7,652 bases of DNA, taken from Actinomycetes bacterium (lineage in GTDB: Bacteria > Actinomycetota > Actinomycetes > Actinomycetales > Cellulomonadaceae). Every line of letters begins with the position of its first letter. Position 1 is the stretch's first letter. Position numbers and translations under genes: made by a program. The stretch lies in assembly GCA_023388235.1 (NCBI GenBank), contig JAEWGQ010000061.1:1-7652 (forward strand), in the 5' to 3' direction. Positions 1-6,396 of the stretch are shown one piece after another. Below the pieces are notes generated by a model, which searched no databases, was not told where the DNA came from, and saw only the letters and a program-made list of their open reading frames with translations.

Positions 1-989
1 ACGGTCCACCGGCCCTGCGGGGGCACGGGCTCGCCGGGGGCGTACTCGAAGGCCTCGTCGTCGGTCTCGAGGAACCGGAAGTGCGTGGTCAGCGCCTCGC
101 CGGTGAGCGGGAACGCGTCGGTGCCGAACAGCACGCGGTCGCCGAACCGCTCGATGAGCCGGCGGGTGCGGCGGGGCTGCCGGCCGAGCTCGGCCATGCG
201 GCCGGCGATGTCGACGTTCCAGTTCGGCGCGGCGGCGAGCAGCCGCTCGACGCGGTCGAGGTCCTCGGCGACGCAGCCGACGTGGGCGCCGATGTAGGTG
301 GTGCCGGGGGTGGCGAGCACGAGGGTCTCGAGGGCCGTGAGCAGCCGGTCGAACGTCGGGAACCGCGTGGTGTCCGCGAAGGACCACTCCGGGACGGCCA
401 GCAGCTCGTCGACGCGCTCGTTGCGGGCGTCGAGCGGCTGGAAGAACGCGACGGGGTCGGCGACGTGGATGAGCACGGGCAGCCCGAGGTCGCCCGCGAG
501 CGCGAGGGTGCGCACGACGCGCGGGTCGTCGGGCAGCACGAGCGCCCCGGTGGCGTCGCGGACCCGCAGGCCGACGGTCTTCCACACCTTGACGCCCGCC
601 GCGCCGCGGGCCGCGCAGTCGCGCAGCTGGTCGGCGAGCAGCCGCTCCCCGTCGTCGGCGGCGAGCAGGTCCCAGTCGAGCTGGCAGAACGTGCGGAACC
701 GCCGCGGGTGGGGCCGGTCGTAGCGGTCGAGGTTCGCCTCGAGCTCGGCGCCGTGCATGCCGTCGAGGTTGACGACGAGCTCGACGCCGTGGGCGTCCAT
801 GAGGTCGAGCAGGGCGCCGACGTCGGGGGCGGTCCAGCCGGGGCCGGTGAGCCAGCGGCCGAGGTGGTTGTGCGCGTCGATGCAGGGCACGGCGCTGCGG
901 GGCACGTCGGTGCGGCGGGCGACGAGCGTGCTGCGGGGCTGCCAGTCGGCGAGGCGCAGGTCCTCGGGACGCTCGAGTCGGTCGGTCAT
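1..989 (-). CDS. Amidohydrolase-2 family metal-dependent hydrolase, C-terminus beyond the left edge
   Basis: Predicted cytoplasmic TIM-barrel hydrolase of the amidohydrolase_2 type (PF04909). Reading leftward from the ATG complementary to 987-989, 329 complete codons are present with no stop. The metal-binding pattern is clear: DAHNH at residues 38-42 (His40, His42), His175 in LIHVADP, His236 in GAHVG and Asp291 in FGTDAFP. A Lys-rich segment, VKVWK, lies at 133-137. No signal peptide or membrane segment is seen. GGGAG (complement of 996-1000) sits six bases before the ATG and supports this start. The last visible residues (ETDDEAFEY, about 308-316) resemble the C-terminal part of this family, so perhaps only a few tens of residues are missing. 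Known members include lactonases and decarboxylases; the substrate here is unknown. It is divergent from a sugar-catabolic operon and probably shares its control region. It does not resemble NagA-type sugar-phosphate deacetylases. Confidence 0.9.
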   Translation of the reverse strand, partial: MTDRLERPEDLRLADWQPRSTLVARRTDVPRSAVPCIDAHNHLGRWLTGPGWTAPDVGALLDLMDAHGVELVVNLDGMHGAELEANLDRYDRPHPRRFRTFCQLDWDLLAADDGERLLADQLRDCAARGAAGVKVWKTVGLRVRDATGALVLPDDPRVVRTLALAGDLGLPVLIHVADPVAFFQPLDARNERVDELLAVPEWSFADTTRFPTFDRLLTALETLVLATPGTTYIGAHVGCVAEDLDRVERLLAAAPNWNVDIAGRMAELGRQPRRTRRLIERFGDRVLFGTDAFPLTGEALTTHFRFLETDDEAFEYAPGEPVPPQGRWT

Positions 990-1132
990 CGGTCGCTCCC
1001 ACGGGGTTCGATCAGCCAGAGTGAGCGATTCATGCACTTTGCTGGGCACCGGTCGCTCAAGTGAGCAGTATGTCGTGCACACCGACCCGACGCAGTCATT
1101 CGTCGGCTAGAAACGGAAAGTGAGCACTGCCC
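990..1132. promoter_or_regulatory. Divergent intergenic control region
   Basis: This 143-bp spacer separates the leftward amidohydrolase from the rightward sugar operon and must hold the promoters of both. It is visibly richer in A and T than the flanking genes. It contains inverted half-sites (TCGCTC at 993-998, GAGCGA at 1023-1028, TCGCTC at 1053-1058) and repeats of GTGAGC (1021, 1061, 1120, 1133). No convincing -35/-10 pair could be placed on either strand. TTGCTG (1039-1044) and TAGAAA (1108-1113) look tempting but have no properly spaced partner. The cognate regulator is not encoded in the window; a DeoR-, GntR-, ROK- or LacI-type sugar regulator would be typical. Confidence 0.6.
1022..1059. 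promoter_or_regulatory. Candidate operator: 7-bp inverted repeat TGAGCGA / TCGCTCA
   Basis: TGAGCGA at 1022-1028 is matched exactly by its reverse complement TCGCTCA at 1053-1059. The arms are 31 bp apart centre to centre, about three helical turns, so they would lie on the same face of DNA. Such an arrangement suits a dimeric or looping sugar regulator. A third half-site, TCGCTC at 993-998, overlaps the amidohydrolase ribosome-binding site. This is pattern evidence only; no known operator consensus was recognised. Confidence 0.35.
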
Positions 1133-2017
1133 GTGAGCACCTCGATCACCGCACGCGAGATCGCGAGCCAGCCGGACCTGTGGGCCCGCGCGATCGCCGA
1201 GGCCCCCGCGCTGGGGGCCGCCCTGGGTCACCCCGGGGAGTCCGTCCTCGTCCTCGGCTGCGGGACCAGCGCCTTCGTCGCCGAGTCGATCGCGGTGCTG
1301 CGGGAGCGGGCGGGCCTCGGGACGACCGACGCCGCCTACGCCTCCGAGTGGCAGCCCGGCCGCCGGTACGACCGGGTCGTCGTCATCAGCCGGTCCGGGA
1401 CCACGACGGAGGTGTCCGCGGCGCTCACGCTGATCGAGCCGGGCACCACCACCGTCGCGATCACCGGCGTCGCCGACTCGCCGATCGCCCGCGCGGTCGA
1501 CGAGGTGCTGCTGCTGGACTGGGCCGACGAGCAGTCGGTCGTCCAGACGCGGTTCCCCACCACGGTGCTCGCCCTCGCGCGCGCCACGTTCGGTGAGGAC
1601 CTCACCGGCCTGGTGGAGACCGCTCGCGCGGTGCTCGCCGAGCCGCTGCCGGTGGGGCCCGAGGGCCTGGACCACGTGGTGTACCTCGGCCACGGCTGGA
1701 CCTACGGCCTGGCCCAGGAGGCCGCGCTGAAGGTCCGCGAGGCCGCCCAGGCGTGGTCCGAGGCCTACCCGGCCCTCGACTACCGGCACGGCCCGATCGC
1801 GGTGGCCCACGAGGGCACCGTCGTCACCGTGCTCGGTGCGGTCGACCCGTCGCTCGTCGCGGACGTCGCCCGGACCGGGGCCGTCGTCCAGGCGACCGCG
1901 CACGACCCGCTCGTGCAGCTCGTCCAGGCCCAGCGGTTCGCCGTGGCCCTCGCCGAGCTCCGCGGGCTGAACCCGGACACCCCGCGCCACCTGACCCGCT
2001 CCGTCGTCCTGTCCTGA
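1133..2017 (+). CDS. SIS-domain sugar-phosphate isomerase/deaminase (AgaS / NagB-II / GlmS-isomerase type)
   Basis: Cytoplasmic protein of 294 residues with two SIS domains. The first has GCGTS (42-46) and SRSGTTTE (86-93), which form the sugar-phosphate loop; EQSVVQTR (133-140) matches the next conserved block. The second begins at YLGHG (184-188). Aligned by eye with E. coli GlmS, the catalytic Lys485, Glu488 and His504 correspond to Lys200, Glu203 and His219 (in EAYPALDYRHGP), with identical spacing. The C-terminal Lys603 is Arg289, near the end of the chain. There is no glutaminase domain, so deamination of an amino-sugar phosphate (as AgaS or NagB-II) or plain aldose-ketose isomerisation is more likely than GlmS synthesis. 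The tagatose-pathway neighbour favours galactosamine 6-phosphate to tagatose 6-phosphate. It starts at GTG, with GGAAAG at 1115-1120 twelve bases upstream, a somewhat long spacing. It is first in the operon. The fold is certain; the substrate is inferred. Confidence 0.9.
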   Translation: MSTSITAREIASQPDLWARAIAEAPALGAALGHPGESVLVLGCGTSAFVAESIAVLRERAGLGTTDAAYASEWQPGRRYDRVVVISRSGTTTEVSAALTLIEPGTTTVAITGVADSPIARAVDEVLLLDWADEQSVVQTRFPTTVLALARATFGEDLTGLVETARAVLAEPLPVGPEGLDHVVYLGHGWTYGLAQEAALKVREAAQAWSEAYPALDYRHGPIAVAHEGTVVTVLGAVDPSLVADVARTGAVVQATAHDPLVQLVQAQRFAVALAELRGLNPDTPRHLTRSVVLS

Positions 2018-2052
2018 CCCCGGGCCCTCCCCCGTCCGCCGCCGCCCCGACC

Positions 2053-2069
2053 AGAGGAGAACGCCGTTG
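2053..2069 (+). promoter_or_regulatory. Ribosome-binding site selecting a TTG start
   Basis: GAGGAG at 2054-2059, within a run complementary to the 16S rRNA tail, lies seven bases before TTG at 2067-2069. The signal peptide of the binding protein begins directly at this TTG (Ser-Ala-Leu, then basic residues, a hydrophobic core and a lipobox). No ATG or GTG lies in a better position, so TTG is the likely start. Confidence 0.75.
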
Positions 2070-3389
2070 TCCGCCCTCGATCGTCCCCGCACCCGACCGC
2101 TCGCCGCCACCGCGGCCGTGGCCGCTGCCGCCCTGGCCCTCGCGGCCTGCGGCAGCGGCACCCCGGCCGCGTCCACCACCCTCGACACCGAGGCCGACAC
2201 CACCATCACCTGGTGGACCGGCCAGGCCGACCAGGCCGAGACGATCCTCGAGGGGCTGGCCGCCGACTTCGAGTCCCAGCACCCGAACGTCACGATCGAC
2301 GTGTCCTCCGGGGCGCCGTCGACGGAGGAGCTGCTCCGCAAGCTCACCGCGGGGTTCGCCGGCAACAGCTACCCCGACATCTCCTACGCGTTCGGGTCGT
2401 GGGCCTCCGAGCTCGCGCAGTCCGAGCGCACGCAGGACATCACGGAGAAGGTCGCCGACCCCGAGGTGGACTGGGACTCGCTGCCGGCCGCCGGCCGGGC
2501 GACCGCGCAGCCCGGCGGCGGCGCGACCATCGGCTTCCCGGCCGTGGTGGACAACCTGTCGCTGATCTACAACACGACGGTGTTCGACGCCGCCGGCCTG
2601 GACTACCCGGACGAGACCTGGACCTGGGACGACTTCCGGGAGGCCGCCGCGCAGCTCACCGACCCGGCCACCAACACCTACGGGTACGGCTACTCGGTGT
2701 CCGGCAGCGAGGAGACCACCTGGCAGTTCTGGCCGCACCTGTGGCAGCGCGGCGGCGAGATCCTCACCGACGACGAGTCGGCCACGGCCTTCGCGTCGGA
2801 CGCCGGGGTGGACGCCCTGACCTTCCTGCGCGACATGGCCGTGGACGACAAGTCCGTCTACCTGGACCAGACCGACACCAAGGCCCTCGACCTGTTCGCC
2901 AGCGACCGCATCGGCATGGTGACCTCCGGCCCCTGGGCCCTGTACACGCTGCAGGAGGCGGGCACCTCGTACGGCGTGACGACGCTGCCGGGGACCGACG
3001 GCAACCACGAGACGGTCTCCGGGCCGGACCTGTGGGTGCTGTTCGACCACCAGGACGCGAACCGCGCCTACTGGTCGTACGAGTTCGTCCGCTGGCTGAC
3101 CTCGCCCGAGCAGGACGTCCGGTGGAACGTCACGTACGGCAACCTGCCGCTGCGGGCCACCGAGATCGACTCCCCCGAGTTCCAGGCGCAGGTCGCCCAG
3201 ATGCCCGGCCTGGACGTCATGGCCGCCAACGCCGAGAACACGAAGCACGCGCGGCCGACGGTGACCGGCTACGTGGCGGTGTCCGAGGCGATCGCGTCCG
3301 CCATCTCGCAGGTCCTGCAGGGCCAGGGCGACCCCGCCACCGCGCTGGAGGACGCCGCCGCGCAGGCCGACCAGCGCCTGGGGGACTGA
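2067..3389 (+). CDS. Extracellular sugar-binding lipoprotein of an ABC importer (family 1)
   Basis: Substrate-binding protein of 440 residues for a CUT1-type carbohydrate ABC importer, anchored outside the membrane by a lipid. The N-terminus has basic residues (Arg6, Arg8, Arg10), an Ala/Leu core (12-24) and the lipobox LAAC with acylated Cys28. The mature part follows the family 1 (SBP_bac_1) pattern: ITWWTG near 47-52, NPxVTI-like segment at 73-77, YPDISY at 102-107, and the hallmark IGMVTSGPWAL at 282-292. Many exposed aromatic residues (for example Trp49, Trp50, Trp219, Trp222, Trp226, Trp290) suit stacking against sugar rings. The length is usual for the family. It lies 49 bp after the SIS gene and 2 bp before the first permease, so it is co-transcribed. 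The ligand cannot be read from sequence; the surrounding enzymes suggest an amino sugar or galacto-configured sugar or oligosaccharide. Confidence 0.93.
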   Translation: MSALDRPRTRPLAATAAVAAAALALAACGSGTPAASTTLDTEADTTITWWTGQADQAETILEGLAADFESQHPNVTIDVSSGAPSTEELLRKLTAGFAGNSYPDISYAFGSWASELAQSERTQDITEKVADPEVDWDSLPAAGRATAQPGGGATIGFPAVVDNLSLIYNTTVFDAAGLDYPDETWTWDDFREAAAQLTDPATNTYGYGYSVSGSEETTWQFWPHLWQRGGEILTDDESATAFASDAGVDALTFLRDMAVDDKSVYLDQTDTKALDLFASDRIGMVTSGPWALYTLQEAGTSYGVTTLPGTDGNHETVSGPDLWVLFDHQDANRAYWSYEFVRWLTSPEQDVRWNVTYGNLPLRATEIDSPEFQAQVAQMPGLDVMAANAENTKHARPTVTGYVAVSEAIASAISQVLQGQGDPATALEDAAAQADQRLGD

Positions 3390-3391
3390 GC

Positions 3392-4375
3392 GTGTCCGGG
3401 ACCACCGCCCCCGCACGCGGGGCCGGGACGCGCCGGGGGGCCCTGCTGCCCCGCGCGCACGCCCCGGCCCGCGTGGCGGGCGACCGGCCGCGGGCCCCGC
3501 GGCGCCGGCTGCGGGACGCGCTGGTCGGCTGGGGGTTCGTGTCCCCCGCCGTGGTGATCGTGCTCGGCCTGTCGATCTTCCCCGCCGTCTGGGCGTTCGT
3601 GCTCTCGCTGCAGGAGTGGAACGGGTTCAGCACGCCGGAGAACGTCGGGCTGGCGAACTACGGCCGGCTCGTCACGGACGCCGAGCTCGGCCAGGCCGTC
3701 ACGCACACGCTGCTCTACACGGTGCTGTTCGTCCCGGCCTCGGTGCTGCTGGGCGTCGGGCTGGCCGTGCTGCTGAACCGCCGCCTGCTGCTCATCGGCT
3801 TCTACCGGACGGCGATCTTCCTGCCGTTCGTCGCGTCGGCCGCCGCGACCGGCATCCTCACGACCTACCTGTTCAACCCGCAGTTCGGTCTCGCCAACAC
3901 GGTGCTGCGCGCCCTGCACCTGCCGCAGCAGGCGTGGCTGGAGGACCCGAGCCAGGCGATGGTCGTCATCACGATCATGTCGCTGTGGGGCCAGGCCGCG
4001 TTCACCACGGTGATCTACCTGGCCGCCCTGCAGGACATCCCCGCCGAGCTGGTCGAGGCCGCGCGCATCGACGGCGCGAACCGGTGGCAGGCGTTCTGGC
4101 ACGTGACGTTCCCGCAGCTCGCGCCCGTCACCGTGTTCGTGACGATCTGGCAGACCATCGGGGCCATCCAGCTGTTCGACCTCGTCTACACGACCACCCG
4201 CGGCGGCCCGCTGAACGCGACCGAGACGATCGTCTACTACCTGTGGGACCGGGCCTTCAAGGGCTTCGAGTTCGGCTACGCCTCGGCCGTCGCGTACGCG
4301 CTGTTCGCGGTCACGCTGCTCATCACCGGCGGGGTCCTCCTGCTGTCCCGCCGCTCGAACACGGAGGCCTTCTGA
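3392..4375 (+). CDS. Sugar ABC transporter permease (MalF/UgpA type)
   Basis: Integral membrane subunit of 327 residues. Six hydrophobic segments are visible at about 47-72, 105-128, 140-161, 190-212, 246-266 and 295-318. The EAA loop that docks the ATPase is EAARIDGAN (222-230), followed by FPQLAP (240-245), which is canonical for binding-protein-dependent permeases. The GTG start lies two bases after the binding-protein stop and is preceded by GGGGGA (about 3380-3385) at good spacing. The first 45 residues are an Arg/Pro/Ala-rich cytoplasmic tail without clear homology. GTG at 3473 (Val28) is a possible shorter start. It would pair with the next gene as a heterodimeric channel. No ATPase gene is adjacent; in actinomycetes such importers often use a shared MsiK-type ATPase encoded elsewhere. 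Confidence 0.93.
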   Translation: MSGTTAPARGAGTRRGALLPRAHAPARVAGDRPRAPRRRLRDALVGWGFVSPAVVIVLGLSIFPAVWAFVLSLQEWNGFSTPENVGLANYGRLVTDAELGQAVTHTLLYTVLFVPASVLLGVGLAVLLNRRLLLIGFYRTAIFLPFVASAAATGILTTYLFNPQFGLANTVLRALHLPQQAWLEDPSQAMVVITIMSLWGQAAFTTVIYLAALQDIPAELVEAARIDGANRWQAFWHVTFPQLAPVTVFVTIWQTIGAIQLFDLVYTTTRGGPLNATETIVYYLWDRAFKGFEFGYASAVAYALFAVTLLITGGVLLLSRRSNTEAF

Positions 4376-5265
4376 TGGCCGTGGAGACCCTCACCCGCGT
4401 GACGCCCACCCCCGACGGGGCGGGCCCGGACGCGGCCCCCGCGCGGCGCCCCGGACGGCGCTCGTGGCTGTGGCACCTCGCGCTCGCCCCGGTCGCGGTG
4501 GTGTTCGCGCTGCCGTTCGTGCAGATGTTCCTCACCGCGCTCACCCCGCGGTCCGAGATGAACAAGTTCCCGCCGCGGTTCATCCCCGCGCACCTGACGC
4601 TGGACGGCTTCACCCGGCTCTTCCAGGAGTCGGACATCCTGCGGTGGACGCTCAACACGCTGATCGTCTCGGGCGTCGGCGTGGTGGCGCACCTCGTGCT
4701 CTGCTCGCTCGCCGGGTACGGCTTCGCGCGGCTGAAGTTCCCGGGCCGGACGTTCGGGTTCTTCGCGGTGGTCGCCACGATCATGATCCCGACGCAGCTG
4801 CTCATGGTCCCGACGTACGTGATGTTCTCCCGCATCGGGCTGATCGACACCCTCGGCGCCGCGATCGTGCCGTGGCTGGCCTCCGCGTTCGGCATCTTCC
4901 TCATGCGGCAGTTCTTCCTGTCGCTGCCGGCGGAGCTCGAGGAGGCCGCCGTGCTCGACGGGTGCGGGCGGTTCGCCGTGTTCTGGCGGATCGTGCTGCC
5001 GCTGGCCAAGCCGGCGATGGCGACCCTCGCGATCTTCACGCTGCTCAGCTCGTGGAACGACCTGGTCTGGCCGCTCATCGCGATCAACGACAGCGCGAAC
5101 TTCACGCTGCAGCTCGGCATCACGAACTTCCAGGGCGCCCGCCGCACCGACTGGTCCCTGCTGATGGCGGGCAACGTGATCGCCACCCTCCCGCTCATCG
5201 TGTTCTTCGTGGTCGCGCAGAAGCAGTTCATCGCGACCATGACGTTCTCCGGCCTGAAGGGATGA
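4375..5265 (+). CDS. Sugar ABC transporter permease (MalG/UgpE type)
   Basis: Second integral membrane subunit, 296 residues. Hydrophobic segments lie at about 32-54, 94-117, 128-150, 162-183, 212-236 and 264-282. The EAA loop is EEAAVLDGCGRF (189-200), followed by IVLPLAKPA (206-214). The Cys in DGCGRF stands where many homologues have Ala or a small residue. The ending FSGLKG is typical of MalG-like permeases, in which the C-terminus reaches toward the ATPase. The ATG shares one base with the TGA of the preceding permease, and ACGGAGG at 4361-4367 is a strong ribosome-binding site seven bases upstream. Translational coupling with its partner is likely. An N-terminal tail of about 30 residues rich in Pro, Ala and Arg precedes the first membrane segment. 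Confidence 0.94.
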   Translation: MAVETLTRVTPTPDGAGPDAAPARRPGRRSWLWHLALAPVAVVFALPFVQMFLTALTPRSEMNKFPPRFIPAHLTLDGFTRLFQESDILRWTLNTLIVSGVGVVAHLVLCSLAGYGFARLKFPGRTFGFFAVVATIMIPTQLLMVPTYVMFSRIGLIDTLGAAIVPWLASAFGIFLMRQFFLSLPAELEEAAVLDGCGRFAVFWRIVLPLAKPAMATLAIFTLLSSWNDLVWPLIAINDSANFTLQLGITNFQGARRTDWSLLMAGNVIATLPLIVFFVVAQKQFIATMTFSGLKG

Positions 5266-6284
5266 CCGCCGTGCCCGACCAGCCCGACCAGCCCGACCAG
5301 CCAGTCCTGCCCGGCGCCCGCCCGGTGCTCGTCGCCGGGGACGCCAACGTCGACCTCGTCCTCACCGGCGACGTCGTGCCGCGGTTCGGCCAGGCCGAGC
5401 AGCTGCTCGACCGGGGCGACCTCGTGCTCGGCGGCAGCGCGTCCATCGCGGCCTGCGGGCTGGCGCGGCTCGGCGTGCCCACCGCCCTGGTGGCCCGGGT
5501 CGGCGCCGACACGTTCGGCCGGTTCACCACCGACGCGCTGGCCGGCGCGGGGGTGTCCGTCGGCCACGTCGCGGTCGACCCCGCCGTGCCGACCGGCATG
5601 TCCGTGATCCTGTCCACCCCCGGCGACCGGGCCATCCTCACGGTGCCCGGGACGATCCCCACGCTCGACCCCGCCGCGGTGCTCGCCGCCCTGACGGCGA
5701 CCGGCGCCGCGCACCTGCACGTCGCGTCGTACTTCCTGCAGCCCGCGCTCGCCGCGGGGCTGCCCGGCCTGCTCGCCGCCGCCCGCGCCCGGGGCGTGAC
5801 CACCAGCCTCGACACCAACTGGGACCCGGCGGAGCGCTGGGCGGGCGTCGCGGACGCGCTGCCGCTCGTGGACGTGCTGCTGCCCAACGCCGAGGAGCTG
5901 CGCGCGCTCGCCGCCGCCGCGGGCGTCACCGGGCCGGACGACCTGGCCCTCGGCACCGGTCTCGCCCGACTCGGCCCGCGCGTCGTCGTGAAGGCCGGGG
6001 CGGAGGGCGGCTGGTCCGTCGACGCCGCCGGCACCGTGACCCGGGCGCCCGGCCTGCGGGTCGACGTCGTCGACACCACCGGCGCGGGCGACAGCTTCGA
6101 CGCCGGCTACCTCGCGGCCGTGGCGCACGGCGTCGCCGACGAGCACGACCGCCTGCGCTGGGCCGCCGCCGCGGGCTCGCTGTCCACCCTCGGCGCCGGT
6201 GGCACCGGCCGCCAGGCCACCCTCGCCGACCTCGACGCGGCCGCCGTGCCGCACGTCCCCGCGCCGGTGGCGCTCGCCACCTGA
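5262..6284 (+). CDS. PfkB-family carbohydrate kinase
   Basis: Cytoplasmic ATP-dependent sugar kinase of the ribokinase/PfkB fold (PF00294), 340 residues. The motifs in order are GDANVD (26-31, substrate contact), the glycine pair in [15 protein letters not shown] (57-71), PNAEE (208-212, the NxxE magnesium/phosphate motif), VKAGAEGG (243-250), and [12 protein letters not shown] (271-282) with the anion hole and catalytic Asp277. The usual Asn after the glycine pair (GGxxxN) is Ile62 here. The ATG overlaps the permease stop by four bases (ATGA), indicating coupled translation; GTG at 5271 is an alternative start. Residues 5-14 are a PDQ repeat. Likely substrates are tagatose 6-phosphate (giving the 1,6-bisphosphate), tagatose, or the imported amino sugar. 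The family does not allow a choice from sequence alone. Confidence 0.92.
   Translation: MTAVPDQPDQPDQPVLPGARPVLVAGDANVDLVLTGDVVPRFGQAEQLLDRGDLVLGGSASIAACGLARLGVPTALVARVGADTFGRFTTDALAGAGVSVGHVAVDPAVPTGMSVILSTPGDRAILTVPGTIPTLDPAAVLAALTATGAAHLHVASYFLQPALAAGLPGLLAAARARGVTTSLDTNWDPAERWAGVADALPLVDVLLPNAEELRALAAAAGVTGPDDLALGTGLARLGPRVVVKAGAEGGWSVDAAGTVTRAPGLRVDVVDTTGAGDSFDAGYLAAVAHGVADEHDRLRWAAAAGSLSTLGAGGTGRQATLADLDAAAVPHVPAPVALAT
5274..5300 (+). repeat. Three exact tandem copies of a 9-bp unit inside the kinase gene
   Basis: CCCGACCAG is repeated three times without mismatch (5274-5282, 5283-5291, 5292-5300) and encodes Pro-Asp-Gln three times, just after the kinase start. The unit is a multiple of three, so copy-number change by slippage would keep the frame. 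It precedes the first conserved strand (PVLVAGD), so the segment is probably a disordered tail. Confidence 0.9.
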
Positions 6285-6396
6285 CGCGCCGCGCCCCGCG
6301 CTCCTCCCCCACCACACCCCACACCGCCAGCAACGCCCCGCCGCGGGCGGGCACCGTCGCGCGCCCGCGCGCGCCGCCTCACGAACGGAGACCCCG
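6285..6396 (+). other. 112-bp intergenic gap with a G-free C-rich tract and a short GC hairpin
   Basis: This is the largest gap within the rightward cluster. Bases 6301-6325 contain no G at all on the coding strand (18 C, 5 A, 2 T). Then comes a perfect hairpin, CCCGCC-GCG-GGCGGG, at 6337-6351, and alternating CG runs at 6358-6364 and 6366-6374. There is no T-run after the hairpin, so it is not a typical intrinsic terminator. No promoter could be recognised. The C-rich, G-poor transcript would suit Rho loading, which is a suggestion only. The gap may alter expression of the last gene relative to the transporter and kinase. Confidence 0.45.

Noticed and set aside
1..989. NagA-type N-acetylglucosamine/galactosamine 6-phosphate deacetylase
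   Set aside because: The motif order and the FGTD ending match the amidohydrolase_2 family rather than the NagA family.
81..1064. Plus-strand open frame of 327 codons
   Set aside because: It is antisense to the amidohydrolase, which has all metal-ligand motifs and a ribosome-binding site. The plus-strand product is Glu/Gly/Val-rich without motifs.
1108..1113. TAGAAA as a -10 box for the operon
   Set aside because: There is no -35 at 16-18 bp upstream, and the start site it implies would fall inside the ribosome-binding site.
1133..2017. Full glucosamine-6-phosphate synthase (glmS)
   Set aside because: There is no N-terminal Cys-initiated glutaminase domain; only the isomerase-like half is present and the upstream DNA is non-coding.
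1824..3416. Long minus-strand open frame of 530 codons
   Set aside because: It lies antisense to the binding protein and the end of the SIS gene. The translation is low-complexity Gly/Arg/Val-rich with no motif, a known effect of GC-rich third positions.
2213..4375. A 720-residue fusion of an unknown N-terminal region to the first permease
   Set aside because: The upstream part is an out-of-frame reading of the binding-protein gene. The permease begins at GTG 3392 after its own ribosome-binding site.
6337..6351. Intrinsic terminator after the kinase gene
   Set aside because: The stem is only 6 bp with a 3-base loop and no T-run follows. Short GC hairpins are common by chance at this base composition.
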